The notes under the pieces were generated by a model. It had not been told where the DNA came from, ran no database searches, and was given only the letters and a program-made list of their open reading frames with translations. DNA of 64,000 nucleotides, from assembly GCA_949317995.1 (NCBI GenBank), contig OX439040.1:22625830-22689829 (forward strand). Direction: 5' to 3'. Numbering within the stretch: the stretch's first letter is position 1; each line of letters begins with the position of its first letter. The stretch is from Acholoe squamosa. Taxonomy: Eukaryota > Annelida > Polychaeta > Phyllodocida > Polynoidae. Shown here in pieces: positions 37,625-48,599 of the stretch. The position numbers and the translations under genes were made by a program.

Positions 37625-37870
37625 GCTAACCCCTAAAGGATGGCATCATGTCTCAATGCATCATTTTACAATCCCATGATGCACAAATTCCACCCAGGTA
37701 CTTCACTGCTGCAGCGTGACAAACCATTGGAAGGACATTAATCCAAGATGGCTAGCATGGGGTATGAATGCATCACAGGCGAGTTACTCACCAGGATTGC
37801 ATCATGCCTCATGAAGACAAAAGGGTACAGTGTATACTTTAATCCAATATCCACCCCTTAAAGGTCTACT
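37625..37870. repeat. Two adjacent TGCATCATG-family fragments
   Basis: The first contains CCCCTAAAGGATGGCATCAT, CAATGCATCATT and CCCATGATGCAC. The second contains ATGCATCACAGG, CGAGTTACTCACCAGG, TTGCATCATGCC and a terminal CCCCTTAAAGG. Confidence 0.6.
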
Positions 37871-39050
37871 AGGACCAGCAGCTGGCTGGCAACGTGTCAG
37901 ACCACGTTAGCCTCTGGATAATTACATGGGGAAGTTGGTTGTAGGTGCGTGGGCACTATAGGGGTTGCTACTACATGGAGATGTCAGTATTAGGAATAAG
38001 GGTGGATAGCTTCATCTGTGCTGAAAAGATGGCTTCCTTATAGTGCAATGTTGAAGAGTATGGGTTCAGTACGAAGGAGGTGTACGTATTTCTACGTGAG
38101 CTGTAATGGTTAAAAAGATCCTTTCGTTTTACATTTGGAATGCAGACAGCTGGAAAGAGATTGTACTGATTTTATGGTGAACAAGATGATAAATGGCCAC
38201 ATAGTAGAATTTTGATTTATCATGACCCTTGAATATCCAGGATGCGTGGATCAAGAGTTGCATTCATAGACCATGCTTACTTTTAAAATACAGGGATAAA
38301 ATGCTAACTGCATGATGCAATCTTGCAATGCCAGCAGGTGTAACTCCCTGGCCATGTATCGTTGTTTTCCTGTTAAAATGGGCATGAAGTTATATGCCAC
38401 AAGCTATACTCCAGCAGCTAATATGCCATCACTCCTCAAATGTTAATAAAATAAACTAGGTGTATCATGTATAGGAATGTTGGTCTTGACTGAGTGGTCG
38501 TTGTAGCCTGCATCCTCCTGGGTGAGGGAGGGGGTAGGGCTTCCATAGAGTATGTACTCTCTAAGGGCAGGGGGGGGGGTCTATTTTTTCCCGAAGAATG
38601 GTGCATATATAACCCTTAATTTGAATATGTACAAGAGCTTCAGTGGTGGTGGGGGTCAATCTCATGAGAAATGTGCATACCGGTACATACTTTATGCAAG
38701 CCTGCTGGCTCCAAGCTGAAGCTGATTTATGCATGGGAAGTGTAAAAAGGTACCTAACTCGTTATGGACCGCAGAATGCACTAATGAATTGTCGGTTCGA
38801 GTTTGATGTAGGCTATTTAACATTCCTTTTGTAGAGGTATTTGGTGCCCCTTGCTTTGGGTCTGAAGCCCAGATTCCCTTTCCTTGTCCACTACCATAGA
38901 TTTGGGAATCTTGTGCATATCAAAATAAGGTCATGGGAAATTTTGGTCTGGATGCCAAAACATATTCAGCCCCTCTCCCCTGTGATGGGGGGGGGGGGGG
39001 CGCCACCGTCGCCACCTCCTTCTCCATTCCCCTTTTGGTACATTATAAGA
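37871..39050. other. No gene seen
   Basis: A diverged TGCATCATG-family piece is at about 38,310-38,360. Poly(G) runs are at 38,570-38,579 and 38,987-39,000. Short frames around 38,640-39,200 overlap one another and run into the adjacent MITE. Confidence 0.55.
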
Positions 39051-39053
39051 CAG

Positions 39054-39268
39054 ACTGTAAAAGAAAAGTCAGTGAACTGATGGCAAAATGCTTGTCCCAA
39101 AGTTTCCAGAGATCCGATGTTATTTTAACAGAGATTCCTTGTACCGCCATACTGCCACCGTGGGCCTCTTGTAAAAACTACATTTGCTCACTGCAATACA
39201 ATTAAGGTGGTTCACTCTTCAGTTTTACGAGGATTCCTGATAGATTCAACAGTTATTTTCACAGTGCA
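39054..39268 (+). mobile_element. MITE family 'ACTGTAAAA', copy 1
   Basis: About 215 bp. Starts ACTGTAAAAGAAAAGTC and contains CTTGTCCCAAAGTTTCCAG, AGAGATCC, TTCCTTGTACC, GTGGTTCACTCTTCAG, TTTTACGAGGATTCC and ends CAACAGTTATTTTCACAGTG. The right end inverts the left one (CACTGTGAAAATAAC). It aligns throughout with copies at 52.88 and 57.76 kb, all in the same orientation. Confidence 0.8.
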
Positions 39269-39394
39269 CGTTAAACCAGAGGCATCTTGTGGTTCCTAAA
39301 AGGCTGAGGTAGCAGTGATCTGGGTGTGTGTAGTGCTTGATTCACACTGAGGCACTCACTGACGACCGCCTTGATGGATTGATCAAAGCCCAAC

Positions 39395-39640
39395 AGATCT
39401 ACCCCTAATTACATTTGCATATTTCATTATGTTAAAGCGGTGAAAACGATCCGAGTAGAATTGCATTATTTTCCGTTTATGAGATGGTGTGCTAGATCTA
39501 ATGTAGGCCGCCGCTTGGGGCAAGTGCCTTTTTGCGCCTCTTCAAAGAGTGACTTTGATTAATGGGATCAAGTATAGCTTTCAATTCACTGTGCTTCAAA
39601 TGTTTACCCAGTTAATCATATTGACGCTAGGTGACGGGAT
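39395..39640. promoter_or_regulatory. Enhancer-like motif cluster
   Basis: CTAATTACATTTGCATATTTC combines a homeodomain core with a POU octamer (ATTTGCAT). Downstream are GAAAACGATC, TTTTTGCGCC, TTCAAAGAGTGACTTTGAT (two opposed TCF-type sites), GATTAATGGGATCAAG and CAGTTAATCATATTG. Such mixed homeodomain, POU and TCF composition is common in developmental enhancers. There is no conservation data, so this is suggestive only. Confidence 0.25.
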
Positions 39641-39839
39641 AGCTCCACTGCAGGAAGCCCCGTCATGTTGACAGTCCCAACCCTCTTTGAGACTGTTCCA
39701 TTGCCAGATGTCCCGCCGGAGCCCATTGATGAAATATCTACATCTCTCCATTTAGTGTGCCTTTCCAAGATTTAACCCATTGATCAGTGCAAATTGCCTC
39801 AGGATGCTTATTCTTATGTCGTCCAGAGTAACTCAGTCG

Positions 39840-39960
39840 TCTAGAATCATGGTTGCATCATGCTGATCCTTCAGGAGTGCTACATCTGTGCATCATGCCC
39901 AAAAAGGGCAGTGTATCAAAGCACCCTGTGACAAATGAAGGATTAAATCTTGGATCAATA
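39840..39960. repeat. Copy of dispersed TGCATCATG family
   Basis: GGTTGCATCATGC, CTTCAGGAGTGC and CTGTGCATCATGCCC followed by weakly related sequence. Confidence 0.55.
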
Positions 39961-40317
39961 TGCACATGACTACTGTATGGAAATGATAAAATCTTGACAT
40001 AGTAGCATCCCTTGTCTTTGCCTAGATATTCCTTTCAATGAAAAATGGGAACAATTGTACTGAGAGATTAAGCCGACCCTATCTTTTTGTACACAGCAAA
40101 ATGAAATTTTCTTTGGGTGTAAATCTGTGAGTAATTAAGGTTCTCTTATCATTGTAGACACTTGCAGGGCAACATTAGCATTGGGCCTTTATATTGATGA
40201 CACTGAGATGTAGGACAATACATTCTAAAATAGGAATTTGGTGGAATAATAATTTTCGAATACAAAGTTGATCAGCTGTTGATATAGATTCAATACCCTT
40301 GAAGTTGAAAGGTCAGG

Positions 40318-40445
40318 TGGCAGAGTGCATCATGCCATTCTCCAAGCCAGCATTAAGCACCGACGCAAATGCTTCATAAATACATCATGAGGAAAAGGAA
40401 CATGAACCTGGGAAGATCAGATGTCCTTTTAAGGGTAAAAATACT
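40318..40445. repeat. TGCATCATG-family fragment
   Basis: GAGTGCATCATGCCATTC, AAGCACCGACGC, ATACATCATGAGG and CCTTTTAAGGGTAAAA: degenerate but ordered. Confidence 0.45.
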
Positions 40446-40734
40446 TTGTTTTCGAGATAAGTGGAAAGAATAACCTTCACCTGCAACCCTTAAAGAGTAA
40501 AACGTTTCAATTAGAGCGCTTAACTTTCTTGGAAAGTGAAATATTCATATCGTGATGAAATGCAATTTCCCATACAGGTGATACACCTGGAGTTTACTTC
40601 ACAACATTCTACGACCACTCACGGGGACAACGATTTACATCCCTTCAAATCATAGCAGGAGGAAATATGGATGACCTATAAGTGAGCCAGCAAGCAGAAA
40701 TGGGAGTTCCTGCGGGATTTAGTACCTGTTTTAG

Positions 40735-40749
40735 CCACCAGGAGGCACC
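40735..40749 (+). promoter_or_regulatory. CTCF-like motif
   Basis: CCACCAGGAGGCACC differs from the generalised bilaterian CTCF core (CCASYAGRKGGCRSY) at one position. Similar sites with one difference are at 58,249-58,263 and 59,525-59,539. CTCF motifs are strongly conserved in bilaterians; binding here is inference. Confidence 0.3.
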
Positions 40750-40759
40750 ACTATGGGCT

Positions 40760-41995
40760 AGAATAGGAAACATATGCCTAAAACTATTATAGGGTACTTT
40801 TTTTTTATGGAGAATTCAATGATTTTAGATAAAACGTTCTATTTTGGGTGGAAAGGTTCCAAATTAGGCATGTAAAAAGAATGTTTTTGGGCCTAAATAG
40901 GCATTTTTGTTGATGTCTTTTGCCATGGAGACATGATTTTCATTTTGAATAGGAAAATCAATTATCCAATTTAAAAGAATCTTTCACTAGGTTTACTATG
41001 GTGAAAACAGAACGAAAATACCATTTCTAGATCAAAAGTTATAGGCAAAAGAATAAAAAATTATGCTAATTTAGCTAATTATAGATGTATCTCATGATCA
41101 ATTAGGCATATAGCTTATTGCCATTCAGGAAATGGTCACACCTACCTACATTTAGCAAGCCATTCCTCTAAGACTAACAGGAGTATCTTCTCTTGCAATA
41201 TATCACTGAAAAGTCAGTGATCTGAATTTTAAAGTTGACTTTTAGCACAGAGCCCCCTTTCTCCCTGCCTCTACACAATTATTAACTGGTCTATACGAGT
41301 ACAACTATGTCATGGTTTAATTATTTTAATTAATTTTGGTAGAGCTTTATTAGCCATGCTGGAAAAAAAGTAATGTAGCTGGGTTGTAATGGCGCTAAGG
41401 CATAGCTGTATGACACTCACTCTGATGTGAATGTTGGTAGCCGTATAGCATTTAATATGACTATTCAAAGAAATGTGGAGATGCACGATTTTCTACTTTA
41501 TAACTAGATTACCTTTTTGTCAACTAAAAGTGGCTTCTCAAAATATGGAACTGATTCCTAGCAGATATAACCCCTTCCTTCTCAATCATATATATGTATG
41601 TCAGCTGACCTTTATACATCATAAAGACCAAGAAGACGGCAATGACTAAACATGAAATACATATACACGTGAGTTACTCCCGAGTCGTGTGTGAGCTAGT
41701 TGTAAGCTGCCCGTGAGCTACTCGCCGATACTACCCGTATCCGGCCCTCAGGCCCACCACAGTCTCGTCCCAATCTTCGCCGCCGGCGAGAACGTGATCC
41801 TGGCACTCAGCGCTGCGTGGTGTCTGCGGGCTGAACTAACACTCGGGCCTCAACGAGTCGTTTACTACTGTTACTTATAGGTGGGATGGGGCTGAGACTG
41901 AGGCTGGGGCCGGCATTACAAGGGGTATTGGTGGGAGGCAGGGGGTGGGAATTAACACTGTAAGGGGCCATATGCACTAACAAACTTAGACACTT
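40760..41995. other. No gene seen
   Basis: AT-rich unique DNA (40,760-41,100 especially), then a CpG-richer patch at 41,690-41,820. No frame over 65 codons. Confidence 0.55.
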
Positions 41996-41999
41996 TGTC

Positions 42000-42165
42000 A
42001 CCATGATGCAGCCTTGAGTAACTCGTCAGGGATACATCCCTGCATCATGCCAACCTTCTGGGTTGATATAGACCAGCCATCGTTGGCATAACACTGCAGT
42101 GGGGCATCAAAAGGACAAATTGACACTAAGCCTTATAGCATTATGCTGTCAAAAAAGAGTTAAGA
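42000..42165. repeat. Copy of dispersed TGCATCATG family
   Basis: CACCATGATGCAGCC, TTGAGTAACTCGTCAGGG, CCCTGCATCATGCCAACC and GGGTTGATATAGACC. The first two thirds form a weak stem. Confidence 0.6.
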
Positions 42166-44505
42166 TGGTGTTGGGGTGGTAGCAGATGGCCGTCGGTCAG
42201 TTTCAGGGATAGGGATTGGCAGCCAAGATGGGAGCTATAGGGAGCAGCCCAGAGCTTGTTTTTAGCTTGGATTGGAGGACCTGAGTGGTTGTAGCCTTGT
42301 CAGCATATGTGACACAAACACCCTCTTCAATAAAACCACCCACTCACTGCCTCCTGTCAACTCTCAACCTGCCCTACACCTGCTGCCACTATCACCTGTT
42401 ATCAGCTGATTATGTAACTCAATAATTTGGTGTGCCTTCTAATATATACACTGTCCTGATTTGATCCCAAATAACACACTCTGTCCTTCGATGATATACA
42501 AGTTTATAACCTTCTTAAAGGGAATTCTCCCACTAATAGCATTCTTTGCCCACTCTTCCTTGTGCTCTCCTTCGCTCCGTCGCCATTGGATCTCTCTTGT
42601 TCTATCTCACACTGAAAGAATTCGGGTGTTCAAAGTGACCAGTATAAGATAAAGAGGGCAAAATGTATTAAATTGTCAGATCTGGCACAGACTCCTCATA
42701 TTCACAACTTCTGTGTCTATGTGGAGAACTTCACAGCTTAGTCATTAGGATGATGAATCTGCTATTCACAACATCCTTTCAGACAGATTACAGCTAGATC
42801 TAACGAGTCGTGTCATGTGTCAGTTCTCTCAATGTCTTAATATAACCACTGATTGCAGACACGGACTTTTATATATTGTCCATATACAAATTGGGAAACG
42901 GTTTTTGCCATCGGTCATAGTTACCACTATGCTAACAGTCTTTTTAGAAATGTTATTTCAGCCGTATTTTGTCCATTCACATTCATGGTCGCTTTTGGCC
43001 TCTGCATGGACTAAACATTATCTCTTTCATCAGGAATATGTACTATTATGCTGAGTGGAACAGGTGGTGATTCTGCAATATATGCAACATGGAGAAAGTT
43101 GATATGTTTTTGAGAGGGCAGAGGCGAGTCAGCATCTTTTATGTCACAGAAAGCAGGTGTCCCGCCAGGTCAAAGAGAAAATAACAGATGAAAAGAGCAT
43201 ACATAGATTCCCTTTTCAAAGTGGACACAAATGATTTTTTTCTTGTATAGAAAATATGTCACGGGCGTCCGCATTTTAATTGCGCCATGTTCAGACACCG
43301 TGGGCATCGTATACATTTGTTGTATATGATTTGGAGGAACTCTACTAAAGCAGTGCTCTGATGTAACCTATAACGAAGATGGTATATATTGAAATTCACC
43401 AGACATATACGATTTAAACAGGAGTGAAGATCTGCTCTAAGCTGATTTAAATACTATAGGTAAGCTGCTGTTCTTCCCTCAACTTCAAAGCCAGGATCGG
43501 GGGCTGAAATTGATGCAACTAGACGGTCTTTTAGATTAATTTTGAAGCGGGCGTATACTCCAAATAAACACGGCTTCTTACATTGAATCACTGCAGTATA
43601 GCCCATTTGAATCAGCTCAACTTGTAATTAATTAAAACATGACAAGTCTTCTTGCCCAGATATCTAAAACAGAAAGGAATGTGCCCCTACGTCACACCGC
43701 CTACCTCCCTTCCAACACCCGTTAGCAGCCTGATCTGGGATGTTTCTTTTGGGGATTATTTCATCAGGAAATGAGGAAATTTCTGCAGGCTGAAATAGCG
43801 TATTTAGCACGTTCCCATTAAGTTCAAGCTCATATCCTGTCTTCCTCGAGTGGATTAAAATGGTTAACCCTTTAAGAGCTGCATGAAGCCTCAATGTTTC
43901 ATGTCCATTTGCTCTCCCCATAATATACCAAACGACCAGCATTTCGGGTACATGCAGTACATGTTAGCTCCTCATCAGGATGGAATTAATAGATCATGAT
44001 GGAGATGACGTTCTTTACTTTAAGGGGTAGAGACAGTACAGAACAAGTTCCAATCTAATCTGAAAATCTGAAATAAAACAGCTGGTGAGATTTAAAGCAG
44101 CGGCAAGAAGCTCAAATGAAACCGCTGCATTTCTTTCAGAATTACCGGGGTATTGTGCGTTTTCTCAATTGAAAAATAGGGGGATCAAAATATGAAGATT
44201 TATATGTTTTAAAGCTGGGCTGATTTACATGTGCACACAGGCATATGCTATCAGCCTATAGAGTACATCCTGGTGATAAAGTAACATTTGTAAGTGCGAT
44301 TTAAGTATCGAATTGCAACAACTGCATATCACCAAATGCTTTCGCACTGCCCTGTCGTTAGGACCAGCAAACATGAAACAACGCATGCTGTGCGTTTTGA
44401 AGAAATTTCCCCCGCTGTATGTTGAAAGTTCCTAGGCATGGAGGCTGACAAAATCTTTTTGTTAGTTTGATCCCCAGAAGTTGAGATGTGTCAGTTGGTG
44501 GTATG
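42166..44505. other. No gene seen
   Basis: Short frames up to 92 codons, unrecognised. A fragment of the dispersed family (GGTTAACCCTTTAAGAGC) is at 43,863. Confidence 0.55.
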
Positions 44506-44509
44506 TTCG

Positions 44510-44705
44510 TTCATTGAACCGCGACCTGGAGGTGTAGGCACTCTGACGGCGGCTTCCTCCGTGGGTGGGCGTCTCCCTGCAGACCGTCGGCACTTCCGGT
44601 TTAAAGTAGTCGGTAATGGCGTCGGCTTGGCGCTGATTCATCAGGCCACTTTGAGTCGCCGAATGTGTCGTCAGGGGTGGCACCACGCACGCGATCTGCC
44701 TTAAG
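44510..44705. promoter_or_regulatory. CpG-rich segment with ETS site
   Basis: CpG-dense (GGCGGCTTCC, CGTCGGCACTTCC, GGCGTCGGCTTGGCGC, GAGTCGCCGAATG). CACTTCCGGT, an exact ETS consensus, is at 44,591-44,600. Both strands are open for over 70 codons (44,462-44,686 -, 44,486-44,704 +), which at this composition is not proof of coding. Neither translation is recognised. Could be a CpG-island-like element or a remnant of coding DNA. Confidence 0.3.
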
Positions 44706-44956
44706 AAGGAGCTTGAGGTGTCGGGTATATAGGGTTGTGCAATGGAGGGAGTATAAGTATGGGGGAAGTGGGGGAGGGGGGGTGGAAGCTTGGAGAGAAG
44801 AACATAGCAGACATTGGATGATAGCTGTCGAAAGTTAATGCGACTAGAAGAGCAGAAGATGAGGGCGTGTGGGGAAATAAAATATTGCTAGATGGGTGAA
44901 GACAACTAGAAACTGTCTAGGGTTAAAGATCAACTTTTGATAAGAGGCGAGGCTGA

Positions 44957-44970
44957 GGGGGGGGGGGGGG
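44957..44970 (+). repeat. Poly(G) tract, 14 bases
   Basis: Uninterrupted G run in a G-rich zone (44,745-45,000). Confidence 0.9.
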
Positions 44971-45019
44971 TATGGGGTCGGAGAGGGGGGAGGGGGATTC
45001 AGACACCATCTTTGATCAA

Positions 45020-45320
45020 GCCGGATCGATGTTTATTATAAGGCCATGTTTCCCGCCTGGCCCCCCAGGGCCACGCTCGGCCAGCTCACCGCCCGGATGT
45101 AACGCTCTGGAGGGGCAACACGCCCAGGCCACTTCCGGTATGCCCGTGCCGGCCGTGCCTCGCCCGTTGATTGGCCATTGACGACAATTCCATAACACCC
45201 GCACCCAACCCCTGATTTCTCCCAGCACCTAATTCTACGATCTGCCTCGCACCCACCCCCACACTCCGAAAGCTCCCACCTTGCAGGTCCAAAGGTCTCA
45301 TGCAACCTGCACTCCCCTCA
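45020..45320. promoter_or_regulatory. CpG-island-like block with ETS and CCAAT motifs
   Basis: High G+C with many CpGs (CACCGCCCGGATG, GCCGGCCGTGCC, CGCCCGTTGATTGG). CACTTCCGGT lies at 45,130-45,139 and ATTGG (inverted CCAAT) at 45,170-45,174, a spacing seen in TATA-less animal promoters. No coding exon or transcript evidence is visible. Overlapping minus-strand frames (up to 91 codons) reflect the composition. Orientation is undetermined. Confidence 0.35.
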
Positions 45321-45355
45321 GCAAACACTACACGTCCGCGTTTCCTCTTAGTCTT

Positions 45356-45369
45356 CCTCATCGGTTTGT

Positions 45370-45429
<60 letters not shown>

Positions 45430-45665
45430 AACTCTTCGCTTCTCTCTGTTCTCTCGTTCCCTTTGCTTCTCCCTCTCGCTTCCCTCTGTCTGTCTGTCTG
45501 TCTGTTCTCTCTGTTCTCTCTTCGTCCTGCCAAAACTCATTCCCGCTCCCTCCGGTCATTCCTCCTTCACTCTCCGCTTCCATCGATACTCTCACCTGTC
45601 TCCTCCTTCTTCTACATCCTGTCTCTCTGTCCTGTGCCCCTAATCCCCTTTCCCCACCCTCCTCC
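45356..45665 (+). repeat. Long homopyrimidine-rich tract with (TC)n
   Basis: (TC)27 at about 45,372-45,425, then imperfect CT-rich sequence and a (TCTG)n run at 45,486-45,505, continuing pyrimidine-rich to about 45,660. It produces L/S-rich frames on + and R/E-rich frames on -, which I reject as genes. Confidence 0.9.
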
Positions 45666-45795
45666 AACCACCATGCACTCCTTGCTTAACACGCACGTGA
45701 ATTCATCTCTCGCCCTTTCAGCACGGCGGCATGTGTTGGTGGCTAGAAGTGGCTCAATAGATCATCAGCTGTTTCATAATTTTGCCGCTGCGCAT

Positions 45796-45834
45796 TGAGC
45801 AGCTCTGGGAGCAGGATCTAAGAAGAGCTGCTCA
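45796..45834. repeat. Inverted GAGCAGCTC repeat
   Basis: TGAGCAGCTCT at 45,796-45,806 and its exact reverse complement at 45,824-45,834 enclose a 17-base loop. It belongs to the group of recurrent GAGCTGCTC motifs. Confidence 0.6.
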
Positions 45835-45839
45835 CGCAA

Positions 45840-47785
45840 TGCCCCATGTATTTGTCGGGATTCAGCGGCGTTGGATAGGGCCAAATTGACGCTAACTTAG
45901 CGTGCATACTTCCTCATCTTCTCCCACCCCGGCCGGAAATCCCCCAGCCATACCCCAGGCCGCCGTCACCCTAAGAGAGGGGCATTTGGAATAGTCGAAT
46001 ATTTCTGTACCTCGCATCCTGAGCGCCCATCTGTAGTCGCTGATTTATTGACCCTACCCACTTGGTCCCTTCAAATCTCTTCCTCTACTTCTTACGTGGT
46101 TATCTGAAGAACTGTGTTTTCCCTATCTTCTAAGGATTTTATGAAAAGGCAACAGCTGGAAATGAGAGGTGATTCCTGGGGTTTATTTATTACCCCATTT
46201 TTGTCAGTAGTATATTTGGATAAGGATAGCACCTTTCCTTCCTTAGATACAGAGATGTGCCCAAGGGTGCAAAACACTCATAGAGGTGGGCTTAAAACTG
46301 AGATAACATGCGTTAGAATAAAAGGCTTGCTGACAAGAACTTAGGCATTACCTTCGGACTTAAGCCCAATATACTTGATCTCGACTGATATATCGGTAGT
46401 TGCAGTAGTCAAATCCTAGCCTTGCATTTTCAAGACATCATAAACATCTTTTGTCGTGGTAATGCATGCAAAAATATCAGGGAGCAATTCAGATGCTGTG
46501 TTAATGCATCAAGAACCGCCCCCCCCCCTCGGTGGGTATATCAGCAATGCTGGTCAATAACAAGCAGAGACAATACATAAAAAAAATCATATTCATGTTT
46601 AGTTCATATACCACAGACAGTGCAGAAAAGAATATCACTTCTGATTTAATCGCCAGAGCTGTATTCATGACAACAAAGAGCTAAGGTATATTCAAGAACT
46701 ATATGTTGCAATTTTGTGCAGATTTTCAAAAAGGGATTTCTATTTGCTGATATCTCTGATAATAAAGGGGCCTGGGGTTTCTCATATTTCGGAAATTCTT
46801 GTATATATTTTATTTCTAGATTTTCACCCTTACTAACAACATTCCATTGTGTCAATTTTCACCTTGATACACCTATTCAATATTAAAGTGAATAAGTGTC
46901 TTTATGAATATGCACTAAGGTGGCATTGTTAAATCTACTGCATCATAATGAAAATGTAGAGACAATCTTACATCCATGGTTATTGTAATTCTCATGAAAT
47001 TATAGCTGGCAATACTAATCCTGCCTTATAGAGGATTTGTATTAGCTATAATGTAATAGACTTTCAATATGAACTATGGTAATCCATTCATAGAATTTAT
47101 TATCATGCTCTCCATATCAAATAGTTCCTCTATATATTAATTACAGTAGGATTACAGTGAAGGTTGAAATGTCTATACCAGAGGAGCATTATCTAGTGAA
47201 ATGTTCTATCCCAAACTATTCTGGCCATGAATCTTGTGATGTAATCCCACATAATCAATGGTTTTAATTCAATTAAATGCATAGATATGTGTTTAAGGAG
47301 TGGCTGGCTCAAGGTGAAAAGTGGTTGTCTCATGGTGATATTGGTAGGCCCCAGAAAATAAATCCTACACTAAAAGTATCAAACATTTCTGTACTGTTTC
47401 TTAGGCTATCATCTAGTTATGTAATCCATCTACACCTGTAGTCAATATTACATACATGTTATCAATTTGAATATTCAAAATATGCAACCAAAGTTGGAAA
47501 ATTCTGATGAAATGGTCAGTTTGTCATGATAAAAAAATCAAATATGGGTACTTCAGGATCATTCCATGGGGTACAATAACACCTTTATTTCAATAATATT
47601 AGGGTCTCAAGCTCTGGGAATACATGTAAATGTAAGAAAAATAAGGTGACGGGTGGTCGTCTTTAGATTAACCTACCCTAAACACAATTCTCAAAATTAA
47701 TTATCACAAAATCACTAACAATGACCACGGAAACTCATTTGATGAGCAATGGTACACTAAACTTCAGATCTGTAAAGCATTGCTT
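45840..47785. other. No gene seen
   Basis: AT-rich from 46,550 on. Frames of 60-76 codons only. A 10-base poly(C) run is at 46,519-46,528. A lone TIR end of the TAGGGTAGGTT MITE family is at about 47,664-47,690. Confidence 0.55.
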
Positions 47786-47788
47786 CAT

Positions 47789-48136
47789 CTACATGGGCAA
47801 GCCTCCGTCCTCAGCCAATTGTAACCAATATACCTGGGTTACACCAGATCTACACAGGCGGCCCTGACCCATCGAACCCCGGATCTCAGAAAAACCCTCC
47901 ACACGTGGGTAATCACTCAGCTGGGATAACCACCCCTCCTCATACAGCTCCCCAGCCTCCACCCCTCCTACCACATCCTCATCCCTACCGTCCGCTTTGG
48001 ATAGTGCAAAATACCCGATCAACTCCCCTGGCAGCCATTGGACTAGTCCCACGCCGACTGTACTGAATTCCATTCTATGGTACAGACGCCAAATATGTGC
48101 ATTTAGATTCCATTGTGTATACATCCATCTAACCAA
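47789..48136 (-). other. GC-richer segment, possible tRNA-like SINE
   Basis: A 115-codon minus-strand frame spans this segment, which is visibly more GC-rich than its flanks, but the peptide matches no family I know. Inside it, minus-strand GGGGTTCGAT (47,871-47,880) resembles a tRNA B box and TCCCAGCTGAGTGATT (47,911-47,926) an A-box region, about 40 bases apart. That would suit a tRNA-derived SINE. No tail or target duplication is apparent. Both readings are weak. Confidence 0.25.
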
Positions 48137-48505
48137 GCTTCCTCTGTTTTTTTTTGTTGTTGTCTGACTTGTTTTAACGCAACCTCCACTTATGTTGTAT
48201 GCAATTTACCTGATGTGTGCACAATAGATCACAAAATAGAGATTCTAGTAAGAAGTGGCAACACTCATTTCCCATTTGACAGCTGGGACCTTCCAATGTG
48301 GCTTCTCTGTCACTGGAGCATTCTAGCTGCGGCATAGAGGCATATGCCTTGGTTGTCAAAAATGATAAATTTCCCAGGGTATGAAGTAGTTGCTTAAAAT
48401 GGCGTCTTAAATAATAGCCACGTGTCACATATTGGTTCATCGTATGGCTTCTTTAATACGTGGAAAATGAACTACCGCTATAATTAGAGAATAGACAACA
48501 ATATT

Positions 48506-48589
48506 CTTCACATCGAGACTGTCTGTTGTCCTTTAATGCACAAATTCATCTGAGTGCATTATTGGACAACAGACAGTCAAGATGTGAAG
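48506..48589. ncRNA. 84-nt hairpin, pre-miRNA-like or tiny foldback
   Basis: Left arm 48,506-48,540 and right arm 48,555-48,589 are 35 bases each. They are reverse complements except for about four positions, around a 14-base loop. The best-paired stretch is GACTGTCTGTTGTCC / GGACAACAGACAGTC. Length, loop size and a few mismatches resemble a miRNA precursor. However, AGACAACA to the left and GTCTGTTGTCT to the right extend the symmetry, as expected of a miniature inverted-repeat element. The arm matches no miRNA seed I recognise. Confidence 0.4.
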
Positions 48590-48599
48590 AAGGAGTTGT

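Noticed and set aside
45281..45798. L/S-rich frames of 111-120 codons and R/E-rich minus-strand frames
   Set aside because: They lie on (TC)n and polypyrimidine sequence and are compositional.
47868..47930. Functional tRNA gene on the minus strand
   Set aside because: Only loose A/B-box resemblance; no cloverleaf or acceptor stem can be folded by eye.
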